The translations under genes and the position numbers were made by a program. A DNA stretch of 64,000 nt from positions 14,049,376 to 14,113,375 of the forward strand of contig NC_052357.1 of assembly GCF_009727055.1 (NCBI RefSeq), read 5' to 3'. The stretch's first letter is position 1; each line of letters starts with the position of its first letter. Shown one piece after another: positions 36,532-49,000 of this stretch. The DNA comes from Benincasa hispida. Lineage: Eukaryota; Streptophyta; Magnoliopsida; Cucurbitales; Cucurbitaceae. The notes under the pieces were generated by a model. The model was not told the origin of the DNA, did not search any database, and saw only the letters and a list, made by a program, of their open reading frames with translations.

Positions 36532-37860
36532 TGGGATACATAAAGATAATAATGAGATTCCAATAAACTATGTCATGACAGAAACAAGATGGAACCAAAC
36601 TCATATAGTTATTGACAACATTTTTGTATATAACGTTGCTCTTGATATTATATCTAAAAATGAAGATTTTGTACCAAAATCTGTTGAAGAAATTCGACAT
36701 AGAAAAGATTGGTTTTAATGGAAAGAAGCAATCGGGCAGAATTTAGCTCACTTTCAAAACGTCAGGTTTTTGGACCAATAGTCCGAACACCGGAAGATTT
36801 CAAACCATACAAATGGGTATTTGTGAGGAAAAGAAATGAAAATAATGGGGTAGCAAGATATAAAGCAAGACTAGTTGCAAAAGTTTTTCACAAAGACCTG
36901 GTATTGATTAAGAGAAGGTGTATTCTCCAGTGGTGGATGCAATTACACTAAGATATTTAATTAGTCCAACCGTATATGAAAGTTTGGATATGCATCTTAT
37001 GGATGTAGTCACAAAATATTTATATGGATCTCTTGATAATGATTTTATATGAGAATCCCAGAAGTATTTAAGATACTTGAAACATATAAATCAAATTTCT
37101 GGGAATTGTACTCAATAAAGTTGCAGAGATCGCTATATGGATTGAAACAATCAGGAAGAATGCGACACAATCGCCTGAGTAGATATTTGTTGAAAGAAGG
37201 ATATCGAAACAATCCAATATGTCCATGTGTTTTTATATTAAATAAAAAATAAAAAAATTCACAATCATGATTTGCTATTATAATTATATATGTATGACTT
37301 AAATATAATTGGAACTCTTGAAGAAGTTTCAAAGGCAATTGAATATCTTAAGAAAGAATTTGAAAGGAAATATCTCGAAAAAATAAAATTTTGCTTTGAC
37401 TTGAAAATTAAGCATTTAGCACATGGGATATTTGTTCATCAGTCAACTTATACAGGAAAAGTTTTGAAAAGATTTTATGTGGACAAAGCACATCCATTTA
37501 ACATTCCAATGGAAGTTTGTTCACTAGATATGAAGAAAGATATATGTCGATCTCAAGATAATAATAAAAAACTTTTTTGGTCCTGAAGTACTATATTTTA
37601 GTGCAATTTGTGCACTTATGTATCTTGTTAATCATAGAAGATCAGATGTTACATTTTCAGTAAATTTATTAGCAAGATATAGTTCTTCTCCAACAAAAGG
37701 ACATTGAAATAGAATTAAACATATACTCCATTATCTCCGAGGAACAATCAACATGGGTTTATTTTATTCAAATAAATCAAAATTTGATCTAATTGATTAT
37801 GCAGATTATGGATATTTATCTGATCCACACAAAGCTAGATCTCAATTTTGATGAAGAAAT
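36532..37860 (+). pseudogene. Host element X: reverse transcriptase and RNase H remnant
   Basis: It starts just after the truncated LTR with 'NEIPINYVMTETRW', the stretch that precedes RT in this lineage. Then come 'YKWVFVRKRNENN', 'ARYKARLVAKVF', 'KLQRSLYGLKQSGRM' and 'NPICPCVFILNK'. The catalytic box is decayed to YVYDLNIIG (Tyr for the first Asp). Further on are 'FVHQSTYTGKVLKRFYVDKA' and an RNase H start 'NMGLFYSNKSKFDLIDYAD'. Stops and frameshifts occur throughout (36717, about 36950, 37250). The 3' end, polypurine tract and right LTR are not recognisable after 37860. Confidence 0.85.
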
Positions 37861-37882
37861 AAAATATAAGTTAAGATATATC

Positions 37883-38185
37883 ATCTAGGTTTCTATATTT
37901 TTGTCTCATTTCATTGTAATTTGTGTACTTTAAAATGTTCAAATTTAGTCATTTTACTTCCTACAAATCTTAAATTTCTTCCTAATTATTACAAGTAAAT
38001 TTTTATCAAAATAATGCTAATAAGTTTTCATGCAAAAAAAAAAAAAAACATATCGAAAAAATTAATAAATATAGGTTACTGATGCTGATGGTATGAACTA
38101 CCTTTAAAATTTATTAAAGTACACAAACTAAATTTAAACATTTGAAAGTACTAAAACTAAAATGGAATGAGATTCCAAGTATAGG
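37883..38185. repeat. Candidate foldback repeat (MITE-like)
   Basis: The left arm (about 37894-37956: 'gtactttaaaatgttcaaat') and right arm (about 38105-38172: 'catttgaaagtact') are inverted copies of each other with mismatches; each includes 'tctcattt/aaatggaatgaga' at its outer side. A poly(A) run of about 18 bases and AT-rich sequence separate them. No clear target-site duplication. Neighbouring 37861-37882 and 38186-38576 show only AT-rich intergenic sequence and an imperfect duplication of 'agagaagtatttaggcacatc' (38217, 38281). Confidence 0.5.
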
Positions 38186-38576
38186 CAAGAGAAACCTAAC
38201 AAAACTGAAACATCTTAGAGAAGTATTTAGGCACATCTTCGTAGCTAGAGGAAGAGAAAGTAAAAGCTAGATAAAAATGTAGAGAAGTATTTAGGCACAT
38301 CCTTGTAGTTGCACTTCATTTAGTTATCCAACCACAATTTTCTATGTGACAAAATCTTTTTTTTTTTTTTGAAATATTTTTAAGTTTTTTTTAAATGTGT
38401 GGTTGGGTTGGACAGCAAAAAGATGGATGTTGCCCAAGATGCATCCAAATGTGGTTGAAATGGAATTTTGATATGAAATATAATAAAATAGCAATTTTTT
38501 AAAATAGTTGTGGTTTGAATTCATATTATTTATATTTATGAATCTCATTTTAATAAATACAAAGAAGGAAAATGAA

Positions 38577-38735
38577 TATCAACTTGAGTATAGTTCAATT
38601 GGTTGGAGACATTAGTAATCTATCTAAGAGGTCAGAGGTTCGAATCTCCACTTGATAAAAGTAGAGATTCAAACCTATGATCTTTAGATAGTTTACTAGT
38701 CTCTTAATCAATTGAGCTATGCTCAGGTTGACATT
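38577..38735. repeat. Foldback pair of tRNA-like (SINE-type) monomers
   Basis: The left arm (38577-38658) carries an A-box-like 'gtatagttcaattggttgg' and a B-box-like ggttcgaatctcc. The right arm (38663-38735) is its inverted copy with several mismatches, ending 'gagctatgctcaggttgaca'. Only about 4 bases separate the arms. Each arm is about 75 bp, tRNA-sized. It is not called as a tRNA because the arms lack a full acceptor stem and anticodon loop. Confidence 0.6.
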
Positions 38736-38814
38736 TTTTATTTTACATAATTTACAAATTCACAAGTCGTTTGAAGTAATATGTTATAATGTTAAGTGCA
38801 ATTCAAATAGCTAA

Positions 38815-38906
38815 AGATAACATAGCTCAGTTGGTTTTGCTATGTGTTAACAATCACAAAGTTTATGGTTCGAATCTCCTTAAGGGCTATCATGCTTAAA
38901 AAAAAG
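38815..38906 (+). repeat. tRNA-derived SINE-like sequence
   Basis: An A-box-like 'atagctcagttggt' near 38824 and a B-box-like ggttcgaatctcc near 38867 lie about 45 bp apart, as in a tRNA promoter. An A-rich tail follows (38897-38904). No target-site duplication found. It lies about 250 bp upstream of the TAB2 start codon. Confidence 0.55.
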
Positions 38907-39160
38907 TAAAATGCCTTATCTAATAGAAATTTCTAGTAAAACCACCCATCATAGTCCAATAAATTACATGGTTTGTTTTAGAAATTGGCAAATAAAATAG
39001 AATTCATATCATTTTGAGGCTTTCTTAAGGTTGAGAATTGAGAGAGCCCAAGAAAACACAAATTTCCAGAAAGGATATTTTGTGGCGGAAAAATAACTAA
39101 CAAAACTGGCTCTCTGTCTCAACTCACAAAGCTTATCTTTACTGAGAGAGCTCCTCTTCC

Positions 39161-41388
39161 ATGGCGACCTTAAGCTTCAACCCCACCAGAATAAGAACCC
39201 TAGGTGGGCTTCATTTTAGCAAGTCCAAACCTAGTTCGTCGCCGTTTTCACAGTCGATCAAAACCGTAAACAGATTCTCAGCCAGTGGACGTATCAATCA
39301 GCAACCACTACGTCGTTTTCGATCAAATTCTGTATCGGAAAGCTCGGTTTCGGCGCCGGAAGAAGTGGAATTGAACGAGGATGAGGATGACCCGACCTTG
39401 GAGTTGGCCTATTTGGATGCGGCAACCGATCCGGAGAGCATTACGGAGTGGGAGCTGGATTTCTGCTCCAGACCTATTTTGGATATCAGAGGGAAGAAGG
39501 TGTGGGAGCTTGTAGCATGTGATAATTCGCTCTCTCTTCAATACACGAAGTATTTTCCTAACAATGTTATTAATAGCATTACTTTGAGAGACGCGATTTC
39601 CTCGATTACTGAAGAGTTGGGAGTACCATTACCAGAGAAAATCCGTTTCTTCAGGTACATCTTCTGATTCTTGTGTTTATGCGTCTGAATTTCAAAATAT
39701 GTCCGAAACTGTGGATAAAATCTCCTATGATTGAGTAGTTTTAGCAAATTGTTGAAGAATGGTGTCTTTATATGATTGAAATGTTGATGGGATTATAGGT
39801 CACAGATGCAGACAATCATTACCAAAGCATGTACCGAGCTTGGCATAAAGCCCATTCCTAGTAAAAGGGTTGGTAGTTATGAATTTATAGGTGTTTTCTT
39901 CGATTCTGTTTCTTGGTGAAGTTGAATGGATTTAGGTTATGATTAGACGCTTTCTGTGCTGAAGAATTTCCATTGTTCCCACCAGTGTCTTTCCCTGCTT
40001 TTGTGGCTGGAAGAGCGCTACGAGACCGTTTATACGCGTCATCCTGGTTTTCAGAAAGGATCTAAACCCCTCCTTGCATTAGATAATCCATTTCCAATGG
40101 AACTTCCAGAGAATCTTTTCGGAGAGAAGTGGGCATTTGTTCAATTGCCCTTTTCAGGTATACCAATAGTTTTTCTTCCTTTGCTTGGCATTGACTCTAA
40201 ACATGGCTGAAAAGTTGCTGCTTTACCTTACAAAGGGATGTTGCTTTGTTGTTCTTATAGTTTCTCCTATAATTACTTGATCTTCCATTAATTTTCAGCT
40301 GTTCAAGAGGAGGTCTCAAACTTAAAGGAAACTTTCATGTTTGGTTCCAGTCTTGATCTGGATTTACTGGGGATTGAAATTGATGAGAAGACAATGATCC
40401 CAGGGTTGTCTGTTGCAACTTCACGAGCTCAACCATTGGCAGGTATGCCACAGACTTGTGGTGTTCTCAAACACACAAACAAATGATTCACGATAAATTC
40501 CTTCATCTCTCTAATTTTAATCTTCCCAGTCTACTAAATTGTTCTTCCCAAAGATTTTATGTGCCCCTACCATTGTAGAATAATATAATTGTTTAAATTA
40601 CAAGTTTAATCCTTAAATTGTAATGTTGGTGTCAAATAGGTATTTGAAATTGAAAAAAAAGGACATATTCTTTTGTCTAATAGATCCTATAATGTAAAAG
40701 TGTCTCAAGAATTTCCAAGTTTTTAATTTTGTATCTAACACATTCAACATTTTAAAATATTGTCAAATTTGTCACACATAAATTATGGATCTTAAACTTT
40801 AAATTTTGTGTCTAATAAATTCACAAAATTTTAAAAAGTATCAAGATCAATTATTATTAGACATAAAGTTAAAAATTTAGAGTCTTGAACAATGCAAGAT
40901 TAAAAGTGTATGGACTTTTACTACATTGATCGATTAGATAAACTTTGATGAAGTTAGGATTGAACTTGTGATTTAACCTAAACAATTCTATAAAGACATG
41001 TCATCCATCCCTAAGATTTTGTGATGTAAGAAATTTCACTCTGCTGTTTCATACATGTTCCCCAAACAATACTTTGCAGCATGACGGCTATAAAACAATC
41101 TGCCATTTGTTCTCTATATGTTCCACAGCGTGGATGAATGGAATGGAAGTATATTCAGTCGAAGCCGATACATCTCGTGCTTGTTTGATTCTATCTGTCG
41201 GGATCGCAACTCGATATGTCTATGCTACCTATAAGAAAACTCCAGTGACAACTGCTGAGGCCGAAGCTTGGGAAGCAGCCAAAAAGGCTTGTGGAGGCTT
41301 GCATTTTCTTGCCATACAAGACGACTTGGATTCAGAGGACTGTGTTGGATTCTGGCTTCTACTAGACTTGCCGCCGCCGCCAGTATAA
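39161..41388 (+). CDS. TAB2: TAB2 homologue, chloroplast translation factor (ATAB2-like), five exons
   Basis: Exons: 39161-39654, 39799-39868, 39986-40157, 40299-40442, 41129-41388, all GT-AG; total 379 residues, close to my memory of Arabidopsis ATAB2 (about 374). Residues 1-60 are Ser/Arg/Asn-rich with few acids, as in a chloroplast transit peptide; an acidic stretch follows. The conserved part opens '[19 protein letters not shown]' in exon 1. Later landmarks are '[18 protein letters not shown]', '[13 protein letters not shown]', '[17 protein letters not shown]' and the C-terminal '[13 protein letters not shown]'. The family (Tab2, DUF1092) binds A/U-rich plastid mRNA and is needed for translation of photosystem subunits, psaB in Chlamydomonas. 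The gene looks intact. It is convergent with the PHD gene, and its left flank is the retrotransposon nest. Confidence 0.93.
40585..40991. repeat. Candidate MITE in TAB2 intron 4
   Basis: Terminal inverted repeats of about 28-35 bp: 40585-40612 ('ataattgtttaaattacaag...') and 40957-40991 (ending '...cctaaacaattctat') are near reverse complements. The 407-bp interior is AT-rich and non-coding. This explains why intron 4 (686 bp) is much longer than introns 1-3 (117-144 bp). A similar sequence lies at about 52930-53095. Confidence 0.6.
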
Positions 41389-43025
41389 TCAATGTAGTTG
41401 CATTTTTCCCCCTTTTTTAACAATGTAGGTAGTCGTATAAAGCATGCCAAATCTTGTAACTTTAGTATTTGTTGATTGTACAAACAATTCATATTAAAGG
41501 ATGTGGTGCCCTTTTGGGAGATGGGACCATTGAGAGTCTTTTTAAGAACACTAAACTCCAACAAAGCTTGAGAAATGAACTCGAAAATGGAATGCATTTT
41601 AGACACTGCAAAACTTGCATCTCCCAATCCATTAATTTTGGTAGCTCAGAAGTTACCAATTCCTTCTATGTTATCACTTCTGCATCGAATAAAGGAAAAA
41701 TGTATATCTCAGACAAAGTATCAAAGTTTATCTTCATAAATCAAGAAAAATTGTCTCATACATCGATAGGATTTTCATTTGGCCTTCATCTTTTCTTCTC
41801 TACAATTGAAGCCCTTGACTATTTGTTACCTTCTTTTTGGTGGGTTTTTTCCACTCCATTTTCAAAAAAACGTTTGGTTTTCTCTCCTTTTCTCCTTATC
41901 AATTTACTAACATTTCTTTCTCTTTTTCTCCTTATTTACTAATATTTCTTTCAACTATTAGTGTAGGTTTTCGGAGTAATTTTGAAATTATTAAAATCAT
42001 TTTTCTCGTGTTCAAATCACTCCAAATGTGTCTTTAAACACTCAAATATAATTTAATGTTTAATGTTGAACTTTTAAATGCAATTTTTATGTCATCAAAA
42101 TTAATTTTAAATGATTAAAAATATGTTTCATAGTGATTCTATAAATAACAAGTGATTTTAATCCAACAATAAATTCAATGGTTTACAACAAACAGGCAGT
42201 TGCACAATTAACGGTCAAATCGAATAAGTTTTCCTAAGAAAAATCTCAAGATACTTAAAGGTTTCAAGTCGCATCACATTAAAGGTTTGGGTAAACCCAT
42301 CATCGAACAAGCAAATAGGATAAATGAGAGTAGACACGAACATGGAAACTATTTCACAAATAAACCTATTCAATCTCAAATTAAGACCCATGGGTTTCAA
42401 CATGTTATATCATCCCTAATTTTTCAAATTGAACTACGTGACACCAATTTGTTGGGCGAATCAGGCTCTATCACATTCTCTTAATAACAACCCTGGTTGC
42501 CCTGCTATGTTGAGAGATAAGCCTATAAGCTTTGCAAATTAACTGATTATATATTTATGTATGTATGTATATGCAAGGGAATTAGGGACAAATCGAATTA
42601 GATGTTACAATAGAATGGAACCTTCTCATAGAATGAAAAAAAATAAAAAAATCTCATACTTTCATTGAACAAGAGTCCTATCCAATAGCAACCCAAATGG
42701 CCATTTAGGTCGACTGTCCACCATTCCCTATTCTATCACAATGATATCCTAAAAGTAAAACTTTATAATTTTAGCAAAATGAAAGCTTAAAAACACTACC
42801 AGGAAACTGATTCGAGGAGACTGCCTACCCAATTCTGCAAAGGGGATAAAGACTCAGCCTCCATGAAATGTTCGAGTTAGAAGTGTCAGCTTCCACACAA
42901 GCAACCAGAAAGCCACTGTTTGCTTTCTCCTTCAGGTCCTCGAAAGAATCATCTCCATACACACTGCATATACACTGGAGAAGAACCCCAACATGGTATA
43001 ATTAGGGGGGATCTGGCTTCAGCCT
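41389..43025. other. Intergenic region between convergent TAB2 and PHD genes
   Basis: Non-coding, with 3' UTRs expected at each end. Open frames at 41469-42484 are AT-rich and have no recognised domain. Pyrimidine-rich stretches at 41770-41960 may form part of a MITE-like or low-complexity repeat. Nothing else is supported. Confidence 0.6.
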
Positions 43026-46000
43026 TCATGATTTCGATCTCTTTTGCTTAAGAGGAACGAGGCGAATTCCTTGCTTGCCAAGTTCCAATGTTTTTTCCCT
43101 ACCATCGTCGAGGGTGACTGATAATGTTGATGTACCATCGATCATGTCACAAACAACTCCTTTCTGCCTGAACATCATATCAAATGCAATATAGAATATT
43201 AGTGATGCACGAGATTTATCTCAATTCTGACCAAGAGTAATGAAGTTAGCTTATAGTTCTTAAAAATGGATGTAGGGACCTTGCCGCACTTTCAACTGCT
43301 AAGTATATTGAACAAGTTCTTTCATTCATCTTCCTTTTGTTTATTGCCCTTTTGAGAATGTGGAAGAGAAAGGAAGCAAGAATTGAAGACTAGGAACTCC
43401 TAGGGCACAATGATCCCATGTACAAAAATCATAGACAGAGTCATCTCTACTGGCACTGTTGTAGTCATTGGAACGTCTTACAGGAATGAAAATATAACCA
43501 CGAATAAAATATCTATTTCAAACCAAAATGTGCTTTATAAGCCTAGCAAAGAAATGACTTCTTGATCATTTAAGATGGTAATCATTGGCCAATGCCTACA
43601 GATCTCACTAGGCTTTAGTTAGACAATTGTTTTCGAGTGTATAATGTATAAACTCTCTGGCTTTCCAAGTGTATTAGGGAGAGAGGGGAAAAAAAAAAAA
43701 AAAACTTACCACGATTTGTCTGATGGGTGTTGGACTTCAACCCTCTTCCCTATTGCATCTTTACCCAATTTTTTGAGAATCCAATTAGCATCCATGATCT
43801 CATCCAACAAATTATCTTGATGAGACCGTTTCAAGTCTTCAACTTCATTGAAGGATATTTTCTCCATTAAGGGCGATGGTCTTTTCCTTTTTGACCGCTG
43901 GCCTTTGACGAGACTTTTTTCTTCCTCGTGACAAGAAATTTGATTTTCAAGGGGAGGTTTCTTAAATTTGAACTTCAACAAAGGTTTTGAGTCTCTAGGC
44001 AAAGACTGTGGTAAAGGTGTCTGTCCATTATCACCATGTCCATCATTGCGTATATGGGATCGACTTTCAAGTTGTTTTCCTGAAGGTACCTTCTCTTCTT
44101 TTATCGTAGAAATGTCACTGAAGGAACCAACTGCAGGCGTGCTTCCTTCCATGTTTCTTTTACGAGAAAATACGCGAGGGCCGTCTGGAGGACCAACTTC
44201 AGATCCACTAGCAGTATTTCCTCTGCCAAATGCAGAATTTGTGTCAGATGATCCAATTCTAACTTTTCCAAAGCTAGGAAAGCTCTTCTCTGTTTCCCCA
44301 GCCTTCAGTCCTGCTGATTGGCTGGAGTTATTCACCTTTTCTCCTGCACATTGAAAGAGATATACAAATTAGATATTGGATAGTAGAATCTAAAAAAAGA
44401 GAACACAATCCCGATCCCAACCCTTCCTCTTCAAGGTAAACACACCGCACTACAAGCTTATCAAGTCTTTCTAGAAACCATACCATTAGAGGCAACCAAA
44501 TCTTGTTCTCTTAGGCAACTTGAAGCATCAGACTTTGGGGAAGTAGCAACATTAATTTTACGTGCACCTAGATTTATTACTAGCTTCTTTCCTTTAGCTG
44601 TCTTTGACTTACTGGCATATTTTCCTGAATCTTCTCCAGTATCCAAACCCTGAGCCTTGCTGGCCTTGATTTGAACAACTTTTGAGGTCTTCTCTTCATC
44701 ACTTACCATTACCTCATCCACGAATTTGTGTTTCAAGACCCCTGGTTGATTAATAGAGCACATCCCCTCATTGTGGCTGAGACTCCCAGCAACGGGAGAT
44801 GAATATGTGTCCAGTCCTTCATTATTATTTTGGGGTTGCAAACCACCATTCTTCTCATTGCCTTCACCAAAACCAGATTGTTGAACATCATTTCGCCCTT
44901 CGAAACTCTGATCTAGTTCAGATCGATTGGCTAAAGGAGCTCCTTTTTCTTTTGCATACTTCTTATTCGATGATTTTTTCCCATAATCCTTACTCTTCTT
45001 GGGCACTTTGTCAGCTAACCCCTTCAGAGAGAGTTTTAATGAACGTCCAAACTCATTCTTAACAACCGCAGGACCATTTTCTTCGTCGTCTGAGTAAGGT
45101 GAAATGGAAAATATTTCATCTTGTGTGGGTAATCCAGCAGCAGCCCTCAAGTTAACAATTAGATCACGGTCAGCTTCATCCCTTCTTCTCCAAATCTCTT
45201 GAACAGCATCCTCAAGATTTTTTACCTACAAAATAAAGTTGTAGGGCCTCGAAAACAATAAATAAAAACCATCTACCTCCTATGAGTGTCTCCACTGGGG
45301 AGAGAAGGTTGTGTGTAGAAAACCTGATAACATTCTCCACGACATGCAGTGCATTTGTATTGGAGATTCCCATCTATTTGAAACTGTAGGTATTTTTCAT
45401 CACTGTAAAAATTTAAACAAACTGAACTTAGCAGGTGCAAAGACAAGTGTAGATCCTCTACTTCAAACCTAAAAGATTGGCATCATTAAGGGGGGAAAGA
45501 ACAACTGACACAGTTAAAAATTGAGAACAGCAACTTCATCATTAATGTATTTACTAAAAACACATGGAATCGGGAACTCGATAAATTTAATTCAATACTG
45601 TGCTGTAATGATTTCACAAGGAAAAGACAGATCGTGTTACTGATCAGTTACAGCTAAAGAGAAATCAAATCATATCGAGAGAACAATTCTAGACTACCTT
45701 CACAATGACACCATCCGAACGATAAGGTTATTACAATGTAGCCAAAGGAAAGCAATAGTTGTATGAACCTTACGTACAATCCCTAATTTAACAATAGCAA
45801 CCACCAGTATAAATAATTAGGCTTATCCATCATTCACGTTTATCAAATTTGGACTGATTATTAGTTGAACGAAACACTGATGTCAGACGTGGAACTAAGA
45901 TATCAGATAGGATTGGCTCCATATTGTTTCCCACACATTCAGGAGTCAGGCGAGAAGAAATTTTGAAAATAAAATGTCCAAATATAGATCATTTAATCCA

Positions 46001-49000
46001 AAGAATCAGGAAACTGCTGTCAGATCATTAGTAGCAAACAGTGTTTTTAAATGCCCAAGGCACACTAAGGCACGATGGACCTCTGGCGCCTCGGCGCAAG
46101 GTGCACAAAAAGGCACCGGCCCTTTTTTCGTGAGGCGCACTATTGATAAAAATATTACGTTAAAAAGAGAAAGCATGGTTGAAGTGGAAATATGAAGGGG
46201 AAAAAAGACCTCAAACAAAAATAAATTTTGCATTTAGGCACTCCATAAAAGGCGCGCGCCTTATTTTGCCAAGGTGAGGAGCCAGACCTGCGCTCTAAGG
46301 GCTTTTTAAAACACTGGTGGCAAACAAGGACGTGTACCAAACAAAAGATAATTAAGAGTAAAACCTGATACTATCACAATGGCAGTGTACCCAACGCTGG
46401 CAAATGTCACAGCAAACCATCGGAGTAGATTCTGAATCTCTATAAACCTAAAAGAACACACAAGTGAACTCACCATTTTAATTACCCCCACCACAGAAAC
46501 TGGATTTTCCATACTTTATATGACCACAAGCAACTTAAAATCCCAAAATATAGCGTTTATAAAAATGTTGTTACCTTCAAACACACAGGGCAATAGTTCC
46601 CCTTTACAAATAATCTACCACATGCATCACAAAATGTATATCCCAGAAACCACCTGCATTTCAACAGCAAGCATAAGGTGTTTTCTTGTCTTCAACAGTT
46701 CAACTCATGGAAATTCAAAAGAAATGGTTTTCATTCCCCGTGCCCATGGAAATAAACTCATGGCATTGCATGGTGCAAATAAATTTGAAGAATAGTAATA
46801 ATTAATTGTTCTCTGTAAATAATCATGACAAGCTGACAAAAATGCATCATTAGCAGAAATTATCTAATTGATAAACTGCACAAAAAGTATAATTGTCAAT
46901 TGCAACAAGCAAGCCAAAAAACTTAAGAGATCCTCCTTGAGGGGGAACTTGAGTTTGCAAACTGCATATATAGAAAAACAGATTGGAGTTCACTTACACC
47001 ACATAAAATTGAGTTTTTAATTCAATATAATAATCACTATAGGCATTGCCACGATGCAGAATATAGAAGGATAGTATTCATACGCTATAATGTAAGTGCA
47101 ACTCTGAAACTGCATGTCCTGAACATTTGGCATAATTATAAAAGCTCATGGGTCTAGAAGAAATTAAGGGTTAAAAACCATTGAGGTTAGTTCTCTAGGA
47201 TATTAACAAGCCGTGGGTAGCTTGACTAGCAAATATTTCAAACCTAGACAGTTGTCACCATAATAGACCTAGTGAATACAGAGAGGTGAAAGTGAAGGAA
47301 GTGAATAGAGACTGAAGCTAAAAGGGACTTCATTTTACATTACCACTAGACCATCTTCAGCTAATGCGTGACTTCACACATTCCAGATGGTGACTTATAG
47401 ATTAAAGCATTGAATCTACCATACCAATCAAAAGTAAGAACAATAGAAAATGAGGTGAATGTGACAAAGTAGGGTCTTTTTAATGATAAGAATTGGGAAA
47501 CTAACACAAGTGATAGTTAAAAGCTCCAATCAAAATAGAAATTATCAGCAAGACCATCCAAGAGAAGAAAATGCATACCTCACACTTTGACCATTTCCTG
47601 GAACATTAGACCCACAGCTGTGACACCTTGTATGCTTCGGACACAAATAGGGTCCAGAACTTACATTCTACAATATTCAACCACATGGATCAGCCATAAG
47701 AAGGTTACTAGAATGGGATAAAAACCTCAATAACGGGAAAATGTTCCTACCTTGTGAGGAGGATGCTGACAGTAGCAATGATATGCACCATCACATCTTT
47801 TGCAGAACATAAATTTATTAGGATCGCCAGTTCTTCTGCATACCTGAGTACACATTGTAAAGAAAAACTTATTTAAATCACATGGCAACGTGCTCCTATT
47901 TCATCAACTAAGGACCAATATTACATCTCAGATAGAAGATTCTAGCAAAATACCAAGTTTTTAAATGATGAAAAACAATTCATGTCAATATTAAGCTCAG
48001 TACCAAGGGTATAAGACTTGGATAGTAGCATGCCAATATGCAACTAGAAGAATTACTCTCAAGTTCACCAGTCATTTGTTGTATGATACAACGTTCACTA
48101 TATCATTTAGTGTACCATTATCTATATTTATTAAACCTGCATATAATCCTGTTCATATGAATTATTGAATTCAAACTTAAATTAAGAGAAGTAGTAAGAT
48201 CAGTGATTTCTGATTCACCCAAGACAGAAATGTAAAAGCTTGAAGTATCACTCCCTCTATTCTGTATAAACCCCATCATAATGCCCATGATTGGAGTTTA
48301 TTGATAATGGAAAACATCAAGTTTGGTGGTTACAGACCATCAGGCTATTAAATGAAAATGTGTTGCCTTTGAAATGGAAGTAACTAATAATTAGTGACGT
48401 TGATGAAGAGATAATATAGAGGAATGCTGCATATTGCTTATTACCTCGCATGCTCTGCAGGAAGGGCAAGTCCAAGAACTCCAGTGAAATAGATCTGCGA
48501 ACAAGCACATAGCAAGTGTTCAAAATAATTCTCGTCTCAAAAAAATCTTGTGACCAAGTAGCCTTACCCCTGTGTTGAGCCCAGGATTTCAAGCAGCTGC
48601 GATGGTATTTTTTCCCACAAGTTTTGCATGAAAGCATCTTCCTTGCTCTCTCGCTAGATTCGTTTTCACCAAAAAAACATATTCTGCACATTACATTCAC
48701 ATTGGATTGCCCCTGCTCTTCCCCTACAACATTACCGGAGGCATCCTGTTCAAGGGGGAAAACCCACTATTATAACTGTACGCTGTTCAAGGGGGAAAAC
48801 CCACTATTAAAACATATTCTGCACATTACATTCACATTGGATTGCCCCTGCAGCTGACAGGGAACTTCAAAAATATCTTATAAATGGCATTCCATACTGA
48901 AAAAGAACCAGAGGGAATTTTGGCACGAGGCAGCCCTGACAGTATAGGTCATTTACTTTTCTAGTAAAAACCAAATGACTATATAATTGCTATCAGCAGC

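Noticed and set aside
1..37860. Integrated plant pararetrovirus or endogenous retrovirus
   Set aside because: The order is protease, integrase, RT, RNase H with true LTRs and polypurine tracts, which is Ty1/copia. No movement protein, coat or envelope region was seen.
38577..38906. Functional tRNA genes
   Set aside because: Boxes resembling tRNA promoters are present, but acceptor stems and anticodon loops do not form convincingly; SINE-type sequence fits better.
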